Positions 1 to 8,504 of a DNA stretch of 64,000 bases are shown here, one piece after another (position 1 is the stretch's first letter; each line of letters opens with the position of its first letter). The notes under the pieces are model-generated. The model was not told the origin of the DNA. It was given only the letters and a program-made list of their open reading frames with translations, and searched no databases. Where the stretch lies: NCBI GenBank assembly GCA_018335855.1, contig JAGXRM010000060.1, forward strand, positions 1 through 64,000, in the 5' to 3' direction. The position numbers and the translations under genes are program-made. Source of the stretch: Clostridiales bacterium. GTDB lineage: Bacteria > Bacillota > Dethiobacteria > Dethiobacterales > Dethiobacteraceae.

Positions 1-52
1 ATTACGAACCCTACGTTAGTATGTTCTCCGAAATATTTTTTTGTATGTACCA

Positions 53-120
53 GATGCAATAGAAGATTCTGGAATGTCTGAATAAATATTTTTAATTTTC
101 TTGCAATTTAGTGATGCAAA
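53..120. promoter_or_regulatory. GATGCAA half-sites upstream of the sigma-54 regulator
   Basis: GATGCAA occurs at 53-59 and TGATGCAAA at 112-120, just upstream of the chosen start of the regulator gene. The same words recur at 1933-1954 and 6564-6594, next to the sigma-54 promoters. They may be autoregulatory binding sites. This is inference from repeated words only. Confidence 0.4.
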
Positions 121-173
121 AGTCCGGAGACTATGATATGATGTATTTATTCATCGGTAAGGGATGTGGGCGG

Positions 174-1931
174 ATGACTCCTGTCAAAAGCAGTATTAGT
201 TTGCAAATGGTGCTTGATGCAGTATATAACGGCATTGTTGCTTGCGATACTGAAGGGCATATTATTTTAGTGAATGAATCAGCATCACGGGTGGCAGGGC
301 AGTCAAAAGAAGAGCTATTGGGTCAACGGGTCGACCGTATCTTCCCCAATACAGGCCTGTTAGAGATAATCCGTACCGGTGTGTGCAAGGCCCATCAAAA
401 ACTTAAATACGGGGAGCGGACATTGCTGTCCAACCGATCTCCTATATTTGATACAGACGGTAAACTGGTTGGAGCCATCGGAGTCTTTCAGGATAATTCC
501 GAATTGGAAAAGGTTTCTTTGGAATTAATGGAAGAAAAAAAGCTGGCTGAAGAGTTGCAGGAGATTATTGAATCATCCTATGACGGCATGTGGATTACTG
601 ACGGACAGGGAAATTCTTTGCATATTAACAGCGCTTATGAGAGAATTTCAGGAATCAAAAGAGAAGAACTGTTGGGACGAAATATGCGGGAACTGGTCGA
701 CAAAGGGTACTTTTCCGATTCCGTGACACTTCATGTGTTAGAGAAGAAGGAACGGGTGACCATGATGCACGAAATCCGCAATACGGGGAAACGGGTGCTC
801 ATTACCGGCAATCCCATTTTCAACGAGGCGGGTGACATTGAGCGCGTGGTGACCAATGTTCGGGATATCACCGAGTTAATTAAGCTGAAACGGGACTTGG
901 AAGATAAAGAAAAGCAGGCTGCCCGGTACCAGAATGAACTGGCTCAACTCCGTTCGCTGCGGGGGGATGACGACATTGTGGTGGAGAGTGCCCAGATGAG
1001 GCATATCTTTGACTTGGCTACCTGGGTGGGTCAGGTGGATTCAACCGTGCTTGTTCTCGGGGAGTCCGGTGTAGGAAAAGAAGTGGTTGCCCAGACCATT
1101 GTTCGTTCCAGCGAAAGAAGGGACGAAGCGTTTATTAAAGTTAATTGCGGGGCCATTCCGGAAAGTTTGTTGGAATCCGAACTCTTCGGTTATGAAAAAG
1201 GTTCCTTCACCGGCGCTGATAAGAAAGGGAAGCCGGGGATGTTTGAGCTGGCCCATAAGGGGACAATCCTCTTAGATGAGGTTTCTGAGATTCCCCTTAA
1301 CTTACAGGTTAAGTTGCTTCGTGTCATTCAGGAGCAGGAATTCATGCGTGTAGGCGGAACGAAACCTATTCTCCTGGATGTGCGGATTATCGCCGCCAGC
1401 AATAAAAACCTGGAAGAGTTGGTGCATCGGGGAGGTTTTAGGGAAGACCTCTATTACCGTCTCAACGTGATTCCGATAACGGTGCCCCCACTGCGGGACC
1501 GCAGAGATGATGTTCCTCCGCTGATTGATCATTTTCTGCGCAAATTTAATGAAAAATACCATTTAAGCAAGAGCTTCCGCTATGAAGTGGTTGAGCGTTT
1601 GTTGGAGTACAGCTGGCCCGGCAATGTCCGTGAGTTGCAAAATATTGTGGAACGGATGGTGGTGCTAAGCAGGGATGAGGAAATCGGTGTAGACAGTGTG
1701 CCGATGCAGATCAAGCCTTTGTTGGAAACAGAGAGGCATTTTTATGTAGATGTTCCTGATGTCATTCCTCTAAAAGAGGCGCTTTTCCAGGTTGAGAAAA
1801 AACTAATCATTAAGGCACTTCAGAAATACGGCACAACAAGGCGGGCCGCTGACGCGTTGGGGGTAGATCAGTCCACCGTTGTCAGAAAGTATCAGCGCAT
1901 TCGTGAGAGCGGGGATGCGATAATTGAGTAA
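174..1931 (+). CDS. Sigma-54-dependent enhancer-binding regulator, PAS-PAS-AAA+-HTH
   Basis: A 585-residue bacterial enhancer-binding protein that would remodel sigma-54 RNA polymerase using ATP. Two PAS domains (about residues 8-109 and 126-239) form the N-terminal sensor region, and there is no phospho-receiver domain. The AAA+ domain shows Walker A GESGVGKE (about 296-303), the sigma-54 contact loop GSFTGA (about 343-348, a variant of GAFTGA) and Walker B LLDE (about 366-369). A C-terminal helix-turn-helix lies near residues 554-576. The ATG at 174 is chosen because AAGGGA lies 9 bases before it and the first PAS domain begins soon after; a GTG at 111 would add 21 unsupported residues. Three -24/-12 promoters follow within 5 kb, so the downstream transport and acyl-CoA genes are its likely targets. 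The ligand is unknown; a small acid or acyl-CoA is inferred from context. Confidence 0.9.
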   Translation: MTPVKSSISLQMVLDAVYNGIVACDTEGHIILVNESASRVAGQSKEELLGQRVDRIFPNTGLLEIIRTGVCKAHQKLKYGERTLLSNRSPIFDTDGKLVGAIGVFQDNSELEKVSLELMEEKKLAEELQEIIESSYDGMWITDGQGNSLHINSAYERISGIKREELLGRNMRELVDKGYFSDSVTLHVLEKKERVTMMHEIRNTGKRVLITGNPIFNEAGDIERVVTNVRDITELIKLKRDLEDKEKQAARYQNELAQLRSLRGDDDIVVESAQMRHIFDLATWVGQVDSTVLVLGESGVGKEVVAQTIVRSSERRDEAFIKVNCGAIPESLLESELFGYEKGSFTGADKKGKPGMFELAHKGTILLDEVSEIPLNLQVKLLRVIQEQEFMRVGGTKPILLDVRIIAASNKNLEELVHRGGFREDLYYRLNVIPITVPPLRDRRDDVPPLIDHFLRKFNEKYHLSKSFRYEVVERLLEYSWPGNVRELQNIVERMVVLSRDEEIGVDSVPMQIKPLLETERHFYVDVPDVIPLKEALFQVEKKLIIKALQKYGTTRRAADALGVDQSTVVRKYQRIRESGDAIIE

Positions 1932-1932
1932 T

Positions 1933-1954
1933 AAATGCATCGATTGATGCATTT
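1933..1954. promoter_or_regulatory. Candidate enhancer palindrome
   Basis: A perfect inverted repeat: AAATGCATC at 1933-1941 and GATGCATTT at 1946-1954, separated by GATT. It lies about 140 bases upstream of the sigma-54 promoter at 2094, a normal distance for an enhancer-binding protein. There is no T tract, so it is not a terminator. Confidence 0.6.
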
Positions 1955-2093
1955 AAGAATCTATTTTTAATGCTTTCAGCGCTATTCGAAGGGCACATGA
2001 TGACGATTTATGGCAGATTATGGCGCAAGAGATGTACGGTTAGCGTGGCGAAGTGGCTGATATTGCAGGTTTTATGATAGGTGGACGGCTTGG

Positions 2094-2110
2094 TTGGCAT
2101 AGTACTTGCA
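2094..2110 (+). promoter_or_regulatory. Sigma-54 (-24/-12) promoter
   Basis: TTGGCATAGTACTTGCA matches the -24/-12 consensus (TGGCA, then TTGCA, correct GG-to-GC spacing). Transcription should start near 2121 and read the two small membrane protein genes and the symporter. Confidence 0.85.
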
Positions 2111-2215
2111 TAATTGTTTGAATGTTCAAGCATTTTTGCCTCCCCATCCATCCCGTATAAAAGAATAGAAGCTTGCGTATGCTTAGAACAGAAATCTGGA
2201 TAAGGAGGTTTTTCT

Positions 2216-2539
2216 ATGGCTGATAAGAAAGGGCCGAAAGAAGGGGCAACCAACAGTAAAGTTGTGATTGAAGTGCAACAACGGGACAAGGTTAGGAAGA
2301 TGGAGTTTGAATCGGAAGAAGAAAGACTGGGTTGGCAAAAAGCCTATCGTAAAAGTAAGTGGTATACACCGTATTTCTTGCTAGGGGTTTTCTTCAACTA
2401 TCTCCTGTACAGGACAGGGTTTAACCCCGCAAATATAGGTTGGGGTATGCTTATTGGTGTAGGGGTTCCCATGGCGACAATGTTTATTTTTACGGAACTG
2501 CATTACCGCCTGTTTATCATGAAGTCAGTAGAATCTTAG
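2216..2539 (+). CDS. Small membrane protein of the symporter operon, unknown function
   Basis: A 107-residue protein I do not recognise. The first 45 residues are hydrophilic and highly charged. Two probable membrane helices follow (about residues 50-65 and 73-93), and the C-terminus is short. The start is set by a strong AAGGAGG 8-9 bases before the ATG. It is the first gene after a sigma-54 promoter and lies about 120 bases before another small membrane protein and a sodium:solute symporter. It may be an accessory or regulatory subunit of that transporter, which is inference from position. Confidence 0.75.
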   Translation: MADKKGPKEGATNSKVVIEVQQRDKVRKMEFESEEERLGWQKAYRKSKWYTPYFLLGVFFNYLLYRTGFNPANIGWGMLIGVGVPMATMFIFTELHYRLFIMKSVES

Positions 2540-2567
2540 CCTGATTGTGCATTGTCTGTATCAGGCT
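2538..2567 (+). other. Intercistronic hairpin, no T tract
   Basis: AGCCTGAT at 2538-2545 pairs with ATCAGGCT at 2560-2567, overlapping the stop codon of the preceding gene. No U-run follows, so it is more likely an mRNA processing or stability element than a terminator. Confidence 0.4.
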
Positions 2568-2656
2568 GGCGGGGGAGGTGTGCTTAAAAAAGTCAGAACA
2601 TTTATACAATTTAGAACAAGCGTAGCTCAGAAAGAATTGTAAAAAGGAGGAAGGAC

Positions 2657-2914
2657 ATGAAGAAGAGAGCTTTGCCCTCATATTTTTGGCTTGGTCTTTT
2701 ATTGCTGTATGGCTACACGTTTACAATCATGATTTTGGAAATGAACGTCCCTGGAATGACATATTCTCTGACAGTTGGTGGCGCTCCCCTTTCCTTTTTC
2801 TACAACGGTTTCGTCGGGGTTGTTGTCATGAACGTTTTCCTCTCCTGGCTGTGGTCCTACATGCCTGAGCAGGACGACAAGAAAAAAGCAGCAAGTGAAG
2901 GGGGGGTTAAGTAG
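2657..2914 (+). CDS. Small two-helix subunit of an SSS-family transporter
   Basis: An 85-residue protein with two predicted membrane helices (about 9-28 and 50-68), a short glycine-rich connecting segment and a charged C-terminal tail. Small two-helix proteins of this kind (DUF485, DUF4212 or DUF3311 type) often precede solute:sodium symporters such as acetate permeases; which family this belongs to cannot be settled by eye. Its stop codon overlaps the GTG start of the symporter by one base (TAGTG), indicating translational coupling. The RBS is AAAGGAGGAAGG. It probably assembles with or stabilises the symporter. Confidence 0.8.
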   Translation: MKKRALPSYFWLGLLLLYGYTFTIMILEMNVPGMTYSLTVGGAPLSFFYNGFVGVVVMNVFLSWLWSYMPEQDDKKKAASEGGVK

Positions 2915-4533
2915 TGGGAGCTAATCCTATTGTTGTAATTGCAGCGATTGTCTACTTTTTGATTATTATCGGCATTGGTTATACAACGCGGAAAGCATCC
3001 GCCGACCCCATGGATTATTATGTGGCCGGACGTAAAATCGGCCCCGTAGTTAACGGTGCTGCGCTGGCAGCCGCATATTTTAGCCCTGCTTCCTTCCTGG
3101 GAATGCCCGCATTTATCTTCCTGATGGGCTACCCGTTCTGGTGGGTTCTGTCTTCCATTATTGCCGGTTTGCCGTTGGCGTCAATGCTGACAGCGGCCCC
3201 GATGCGGAGATACGCGCCGGTATCATTTACCGATTATTATGCGGATCGTTATGACAGCCCCAAATTGATGCGTATTTTAGCCGGAATTCCCACCATGATG
3301 TCCGGTTGGGCCTATATTGTTCTCTCCATCGTGGGTACCGGACTGTTCATGATGGCCATTCTGCAGGTTAGCTATCCTGTGGCCGTTGTTCTGGCAGCCG
3401 TTGTTATCATGTTTTATGTGTTCATGGGCGGCATGGTGGCCACCACCTTCTCATCCGCCTTCCAGGGCGTGTTGATGACTCTCGCATCCCTGGTTGTTGC
3501 CTTCGTTATCCTGGGCCATTACGGTGGCTTTGGCGGCCTCTCTGAAGCTGTTTATGCCAATAACCCGAACTTCTGGTTAATGCCGGGCGCATCTGCCACA
3601 GGCGCATTTTCTCATCCGATTATGGGTTACTGGACGGGTATTGTCGGTGCCTATTTCGTTTGGCACTTCGGCTTCTCCATGATGCCGTATACTGTCGTTC
3701 GTTTCTTTACCACCATGGACATTAAGTCCGCCCGTCGTTCAGTTTACTGGGCTGTACTCTTTGGCGGACCGATGTACTGGGGTCTGTTAGTGGCCGGTAC
3801 TGCTGCCCGCGTTACCCTGGAGAATCTCCATCCCCTGATGGGCGGAGAGGTTACCAATGCGGTGCAATTGCTGGCAGCGATTAAGGCGAACTTTGGTATT
3901 GGCGGCGCGGCGGTTACGGACTATTCGTATATCGCGCTGGTTGAATCACTGGGTAACCCCTGGGTTCTCGGTATTCTGGTCGCCGGCGGTCTGGCGATTT
4001 CCATGGCGACAGCCGCAGCATGGGTTATGGTGCTTAACGTGTTAATCGGCCGCGACTTTATGGGCAAATGTGCCGGCAACACCTGGGCTATCAACAATCC
4101 TGTCAAGGCGTTGCGTTTCTGGACAGTTATCATTATGGTTTTCTGCACCATCTTCGCTTTCAATCCCCTGGCGTTGGTGCTCGACCTTTCCGGTTGGGCG
4201 TTTATCGTTATCATTTGTACCACAGGGATACCAATGATGGGTGGCCTCTGGTGGAGAAAGGCAAATACGACGGCTACCATTGCCACGATTTGCGTCTTCT
4301 TCCCGCTATCCCTCTACACCTGGCTGTATGCGAAGAACGTTTTGGGCAGCCCCCACTGGTTCTTTGCCAGCAAGATGATCTGGCCGGACGGATTCCGTGG
4401 CCTGCCAGCCTTACCAACATTGCATCAGGTGTGGTTGATTCCCGCCGCAGCTATCTTCTTCGTTGTTGTTTCGCTCTTTACTAAGCCCAACAGCGATGAA
4501 GTTCTCCAAAAGTATTGTGACGATCTTCATTAA
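2914..4533 (+). CDS. Sodium:solute symporter (SSS) family permease
   Basis: A 539-residue polytopic membrane protein with about 13 hydrophobic segments. The N-terminal region has the SSS pattern: an early helix, then TTRKASADPMDYYVAGR and a glycine/alanine-rich helix with AAAYFSPASFLGMP. Proteins of this type import acetate, pyruvate, proline, pantothenate or other carboxylates with sodium. The substrate is probably a monocarboxylic acid, because the regulator and the adjacent acyl-CoA synthetase point to acid use; that is inference. The GTG start is coupled to the preceding small subunit, with a G-rich RBS. A strong terminator follows at 4583. Confidence 0.9.
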   Translation: MGANPIVVIAAIVYFLIIIGIGYTTRKASADPMDYYVAGRKIGPVVNGAALAAAYFSPASFLGMPAFIFLMGYPFWWVLSSIIAGLPLASMLTAAPMRRYAPVSFTDYYADRYDSPKLMRILAGIPTMMSGWAYIVLSIVGTGLFMMAILQVSYPVAVVLAAVVIMFYVFMGGMVATTFSSAFQGVLMTLASLVVAFVILGHYGGFGGLSEAVYANNPNFWLMPGASATGAFSHPIMGYWTGIVGAYFVWHFGFSMMPYTVVRFFTTMDIKSARRSVYWAVLFGGPMYWGLLVAGTAARVTLENLHPLMGGEVTNAVQLLAAIKANFGIGGAAVTDYSYIALVESLGNPWVLGILVAGGLAISMATAAAWVMVLNVLIGRDFMGKCAGNTWAINNPVKALRFWTVIIMVFCTIFAFNPLALVLDLSGWAFIVIICTTGIPMMGGLWWRKANTTATIATICVFFPLSLYTWLYAKNVLGSPHWFFASKMIWPDGFRGLPALPTLHQVWLIPAAAIFFVVVSLFTKPNSDEVLQKYCDDLH

Positions 4534-4582
4534 AAGCTTGCTAACCTCCTTATATACTCTTGCCCCTGCCCCGGGTGGGAGA

Positions 4583-4619
4583 CCGAAGCCGGAGTTTCTC
4601 CGGCTTCGGATTATTTTTT
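4583..4619 (+). terminator. Intrinsic terminator after the symporter
   Basis: A 12-bp perfect stem (CCGAAGCCGGAG / CTCCGGCTTCGG) with a TTT loop, followed by ATTATTTTTT. It separates the symporter operon from the next sigma-54 unit. Confidence 0.95.
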
Positions 4620-4693
4620 GCAGGGAGTTATAGCAAGGCGTGATCCTGGCATATATTTTGTCAGGGATAATCACCTCCCGAATTTTCTTAATA

Positions 4694-4710
4694 TTGGCAC
4701 ATAAATTGCA
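4694..4710 (+). promoter_or_regulatory. Sigma-54 (-24/-12) promoter
   Basis: TTGGCACATAAATTGCA is a near-consensus -24/-12 element 54 bases before the acyl-CoA synthetase start. No GATGCA palindrome lies close upstream; the nearest related word is TTGCATCA at 4420-4427, inside the symporter gene. Confidence 0.85.
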
Positions 4711-4747
4711 AAATAGTTTTGCAAATGCTTTTAAAGGAGGATGATGT

Positions 4748-6412
4748 ATGTTTGAGCCAAAGTTCAATACTACGTTTGGAGCGCTTCTAGATGATGTGGC
4801 AGCTAAATATCCGGATAAAGACGCGTTAGTCAATGTTCAGAAGGGGTTGCGTTATTCTTACAGTGAGTTACAGGATATCGCTAACAAGACAGCCAAAGGA
4901 TTTATGAAAATGGGTGTCAAAAAAGGTGATAATGTAGCTATCTGGGCAACCAATGTGGTGGAGTGGGTATTTGCTTTGTTTGGTGCTGCGAAAATCGGTG
5001 CCGTCGTTGTTACCGTCAACACGAACTACCGCAGCCATGAACTGGAGTATTTATTAAAGCAGTCGGATTCGACAACTCTCTTATTAATTGAAGAATACCG
5101 CGGCATTAACTATGTGGAAACGATCAACGATGTATGTCCGGAATTGGCCGGCGCTGAGGCCGGTAAGCTAAACTGTGAAAAGCTGCCTATGTTAAAAAAT
5201 GTTATTTTTATGGGGGACAAGAAGTTTCCCGGTATGTTTGCCTGGGATGACCTGATGGCCATGGGAGAAGGCGTCAGTGACGAAGAACTGGCAGCCTTGC
5301 AGGCAGCCTGCGATCCTGAGGATGTTATTAATATGCAGTACACCTCAGGCACCACCGGTTTCCCCAAAGGCGTTATGCTGACACACAACAACGTGATTAA
5401 CAACGCCTACTATGTGGGAGAATGCCAAAACTACAGTGAGAATGACCGTCTCTGTATTCCTGTACCGTTTTTCCACTGTTTCGGTCTGACAATGAGTATA
5501 ACAACCTGTGTTGTTTACGGCGCCACCATGGTTCCGGTTGAAGAGTTTAAGCCGGTGTGGGTGCTGGAAGCCATTGATAAGGAAAAATGCACCGCCTTGC
5601 AGGGAGTGCCCACCATGTGGATTGCAGAGCTGGAACACCCGGAATTCAGAAATTATGATATGACCAGTTTGCGTACCGGCATCATGGCCGGAGCACCATG
5701 CCCCATTGAAGTAATGCGCAAAGTGGTGGAAAAAATGGCGCCAGAAGTTACCATTGCCTACGGGCAAACCGAAGCATCCCCGGTGGTTACCCAGACACGC
5801 ACCGACGATGAAATTGAGCGCCGTGTTACCACGGTAGGACGCTCCATTCCCGGTGTGGAAATAAAAATCTTTAACCCGGAAACGGGCGAAGAGTGTGCCC
5901 CAGGGGTGCAGGGTGAAATCTGTATCCGGGGTTACGTAATTATGAAAGGGTATTACAAAATGCCTGAAGCAACGGAGAAAGCCATCGATGAAGAAGGCTG
6001 GCTCCATTCCGGCGACCTGGGAACCAAAGATGAGCACGGCTATGTAAAGATTACCGGTCGGCTCAAAGATATGATTATCCGCGGTGGGGAAAATATTTAC
6101 CCCCGGGAAATCGAAGAATTCCTTTACACCAACCCCAAGGTTTCTGATGTGCAGGTAATCGGCGTGCCCAGTGCCAAATACGGCGAGGAAGTCATGGCGA
6201 TTATTAAGCTGCGGGAAGGCGTAGAGTCCAGTGAAGAAGAAATGCGCGAGTTTTGCCAGGGGAAAATTGCCCGCCATAAAATCCCCAAGTATATTGGCTT
6301 TATGGAAAATTACCCGATGACGGCCAGCGGCAAAATCCAGAAGTATAAACTGCGCGACTGGGCTATTAAAGAACTGAAGTTGGAAGCAGACGCCGGTATT
6401 GTCACTGCTTAA
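4748..6412 (+). CDS. Acyl-CoA synthetase (AMP-forming)
   Basis: A 554-residue ANL-superfamily ligase that would convert a carboxylic acid, ATP and CoA to acyl-CoA, AMP and PPi. The phosphate-binding loop YTSGTTGFPKGVMLTH spans about residues 198-213. The adenylate motif AYGQTEASPV, the hinge with GRLKDMIIRGGENIYPREIE, and the C-terminal PMTASGKIQK with the catalytic lysine are all present, so the enzyme looks intact. Length and motifs fit medium- or long-chain fatty-acyl-CoA ligases, but chain length cannot be read from sequence. It forms its own unit between a sigma-54 promoter and a terminator and activates the acid that the downstream beta-oxidation genes would use. Confidence 0.93.
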   Translation: MFEPKFNTTFGALLDDVAAKYPDKDALVNVQKGLRYSYSELQDIANKTAKGFMKMGVKKGDNVAIWATNVVEWVFALFGAAKIGAVVVTVNTNYRSHELEYLLKQSDSTTLLLIEEYRGINYVETINDVCPELAGAEAGKLNCEKLPMLKNVIFMGDKKFPGMFAWDDLMAMGEGVSDEELAALQAACDPEDVINMQYTSGTTGFPKGVMLTHNNVINNAYYVGECQNYSENDRLCIPVPFFHCFGLTMSITTCVVYGATMVPVEEFKPVWVLEAIDKEKCTALQGVPTMWIAELEHPEFRNYDMTSLRTGIMAGAPCPIEVMRKVVEKMAPEVTIAYGQTEASPVVTQTRTDDEIERRVTTVGRSIPGVEIKIFNPETGEECAPGVQGEICIRGYVIMKGYYKMPEATEKAIDEEGWLHSGDLGTKDEHGYVKITGRLKDMIIRGGENIYPREIEEFLYTNPKVSDVQVIGVPSAKYGEEVMAIIKLREGVESSEEEMREFCQGKIARHKIPKYIGFMENYPMTASGKIQKYKLRDWAIKELKLEADAGIVTA

Positions 6413-6426
6413 ATGATAAGTATCGC

Positions 6427-6456
6427 ATAAAAGACCCGGGCTTCCGGGTCTTTTAT
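6427..6456 (+). terminator. Intrinsic terminator after the acyl-CoA synthetase
   Basis: AAAAGACCCGG / CCGGGTCTTTT stem with a GCTT loop. The A and T flanks make it potentially bidirectional. Confidence 0.93.
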
Positions 6457-6563
6457 CTTGCTTTGAAATTATATCACCTTACATTTGTAAAGTGTCTAAT
6501 AAATAGAGTGCTGAAAAAGAGCGCACTTCTTGTCCGCATGATTTCAAGACAACGTGAAATGCC

Positions 6564-6594
6564 TGATGCAAACATGCAATAAACTTGATGCAAA
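6564..6594. promoter_or_regulatory. Candidate enhancer sites (repeated ATGCAA)
   Basis: In the 355-base gap between terminator and hydratase gene, TGATGCAAA occurs at 6564-6572 and 6586-6594 (22 bases apart, about two helical turns), with another ATGCAA at 6574-6579. The array is about 90-120 bases upstream of the -24 box at 6683. The half-site matches one arm of the palindrome at 1933-1954. Confidence 0.55.
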
Positions 6595-6682
6595 TATCCA
6601 TTTTAGCATGAATCAGCCTGGGGCAGGCTGGGGAGAAAGCCCGTATTTCGGCGGACAAATACAGTTTATGCCCTTTGAAAAA

Positions 6683-6699
6683 TTGGCATTGTTCTTGCG
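6683..6699 (+). promoter_or_regulatory. Sigma-54 (-24/-12) promoter
   Basis: TTGGCATTGTTCTTGCG fits the -24/-12 pattern with one deviation (final W is G). It is 68 bases before the hydratase start and should drive hydratase, lyase and dehydrogenase. Confidence 0.8.
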
Positions 6700-6767
6700 T
6701 AGTTAAGGTGTAGAGTACGGATATTCATTTTCGTAGTACGAATACCCAATGATGAGGAGGTGGGAAT

Positions 6768-7547
6768 ATGTGGGATACGGTAGACGTTATACGGCGGGAT
6801 CATTATGCCATTATCACGCTGAACCGGCCGGATGCTTTAAACGCGCTAAGCACACAGATGGCTCGGGACATGGTTGATGTGATGGCATCATTGGCTGAGG
6901 AAAGGGATGTTTGGGCAGCGGCCCTGACGGGTGCCGGCGACCGCGCTTTCTGTGTGGGAGCCGATTTAAAAGAACGGAAAGATATGACAAAGGATCAAAT
7001 GACAGCTCAGCGGGCGCTTTTTGTCAAAGCATTCGGGGCGGTGTCGCAGTTTCCCAAACCGCTGATTGCGGCGGTAAACGGCTTTGCCATGGGTGGGGGG
7101 TTTGAATTCGCCCTTTGCTGTGACATGATAGTCGCAGCCAATGAAGCGTTTCTCGGCCTGCCTGAGGTTGGCCTGGGGATTATACCGGGAGGCGGCGGTA
7201 CACAAAACCTGCCCCGGATCATTGGCCGGAATAAAGCCAAGGAACTTATTTTTACAGGCCGGAAAATCTCCGGGGAAACCGCGTATGAGTGGGGCATCGC
7301 CAATAAGGCCGCACCCCGGGAAGAATTAATGACGGTTACAGAAGCACTTCTCAAAGAGATTACAAAGAATGCGCCCCTGGCACTGCAGCAGGCCAAACGC
7401 TGCGTGGAGTACGGTTTGGAAACAGATCTGCGCACCGGATTAGCCTACGAAGCGGAAGCGTACAACAAATGCTTGTACAGCGAAGACAGGGATGAGGGTT
7501 TGAAGGCTTTTAATGAGAAAAGAAAGCCTAACTATCAAAACAGATAA
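6768..7547 (+). CDS. Enoyl-CoA hydratase/isomerase family protein
   Basis: A 259-residue crotonase-fold protein. The oxyanion-hole segments are visible (CVGADLKE; FAMGGGFEFALCCD), and both catalytic glutamates of true hydratases are kept, at residues 113 and 133, with the 20-residue spacing of the E144/E164 pair of rat enoyl-CoA hydratase. It should hydrate a 2-enoyl-CoA. Beside an HMG-CoA lyase, a 3-methylglutaconyl-CoA hydratase role is also possible. RBS GAGGAGGTGGG precedes the ATG. First gene of a three-gene unit behind a sigma-54 promoter. Confidence 0.9.
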   Translation: MWDTVDVIRRDHYAIITLNRPDALNALSTQMARDMVDVMASLAEERDVWAAALTGAGDRAFCVGADLKERKDMTKDQMTAQRALFVKAFGAVSQFPKPLIAAVNGFAMGGGFEFALCCDMIVAANEAFLGLPEVGLGIIPGGGGTQNLPRIIGRNKAKELIFTGRKISGETAYEWGIANKAAPREELMTVTEALLKEITKNAPLALQQAKRCVEYGLETDLRTGLAYEAEAYNKCLYSEDRDEGLKAFNEKRKPNYQNR

Positions 7548-7564
7548 AAAGAAGAGGTGATTGT

Positions 7565-8479
7565 ATGACGGTTAGTGTTATCATCAGGGAAGTGGGCTTA
7601 CGGGATGGACTCCAGGCAGAGACCCAGTTTATTCCGACTGAAAAAAAACTAGCTTTAGCGCGGGCGCTGACAGAGGCCGGCGTAACCCAGATTGAAGCCA
7701 CATCCTTTGTTAGCCCCCGGGCCATTCCCCAACTCCGTGACGCTGCTGAACTTGTGGGACTGCTAGAGCAGTCCCCAGGGGTCACATATTCTGCACTGGT
7801 CGTTAATGAGCGGGGTGCCCGGGACGCTCTTGCCGCCGGAATTACCGAGCTACAGTTTGTCGTCTCTTGCAGCGAGACTCACAGCCAGAAGAATGTGCGT
7901 ATGTCTGTCGCTCAGTCATTGGCAGAGGCGGCCGTTATCGCTTCGCTGGCTCAAGAAAATGGGGTCACCATGCGGACAGCGCTGGCCACTGCTTTTGGCT
8001 GTCCCTATGAAGGTAAAATCGTGTATGACCGTATTTACTATTTAATTGATCAGCTATTGGAGACAGGGACAAAACGTTTCTCCCTTGGTGATACCGCAGG
8101 CCTGGGTAATCCGCAACAGGTGTCGGAGATCTGCCAGCAAGTTCTGAAACGCTATCCCAACGTGGAGTTTTCCCTGCATTTACATGATACCAGGGGCCTG
8201 GGATTAGCCTGTGTCCTCGCCGGCGTTTGGGGTGGTATCCGCGTGATTGAAAGCTCCATCGGCGGGTTGGGCGGCTGTCCTTTTATCCCCCGGGCAACGG
8301 GAAATATCGCTACAGAAGATTTGGTATTTATGCTGGAAGAGATGGGCGTAAGAACGGGTCTGGATCAGCAAAAACTACTGGATGCGGCACTGATCGCAGA
8401 AGAAATGGTTGGCAGGGAGCTGCCTAGCAGACATTTGGCGCTGGCAAGAAACCTCCATTGCAATAATAACGAGTTGTAA
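7565..8479 (+). CDS. mvaB: Hydroxymethylglutaryl-CoA lyase family protein
   Basis: A 304-residue TIM-barrel protein of the HMGL-like family. The N-terminal EVGLRDGLQAE carries the catalytic Arg-Asp pair, HLHDTRG is the metal-binding HxH motif, and GGLGGCPFIPRATGN holds the active-site cysteine of HMG-CoA lyase. It would cleave HMG-CoA to acetyl-CoA and acetoacetate, the last step of leucine or isovalerate oxidation. No methylcrotonyl-CoA carboxylase is in the window, so the pathway is incomplete here or the lyase uses a related substrate. It lies 17 bases after the hydratase and 25 before the dehydrogenase. Confidence 0.88.
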   Translation: MTVSVIIREVGLRDGLQAETQFIPTEKKLALARALTEAGVTQIEATSFVSPRAIPQLRDAAELVGLLEQSPGVTYSALVVNERGARDALAAGITELQFVVSCSETHSQKNVRMSVAQSLAEAAVIASLAQENGVTMRTALATAFGCPYEGKIVYDRIYYLIDQLLETGTKRFSLGDTAGLGNPQQVSEICQQVLKRYPNVEFSLHLHDTRGLGLACVLAGVWGGIRVIESSIGGLGGCPFIPRATGNIATEDLVFMLEEMGVRTGLDQQKLLDAALIAEEMVGRELPSRHLALARNLHCNNNEL

Positions 8480-8504
8480 AAGGAAATAGGGAGGAGAGAG
8501 TAAC

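Noticed and set aside
5345-6277. A 310-codon open frame antisense to the acyl-CoA synthetase gene
   Set aside because: Composition is His/Phe/Asn-rich with no recognisable domain, and it lies fully under a gene with complete ANL motifs; an antisense shadow.
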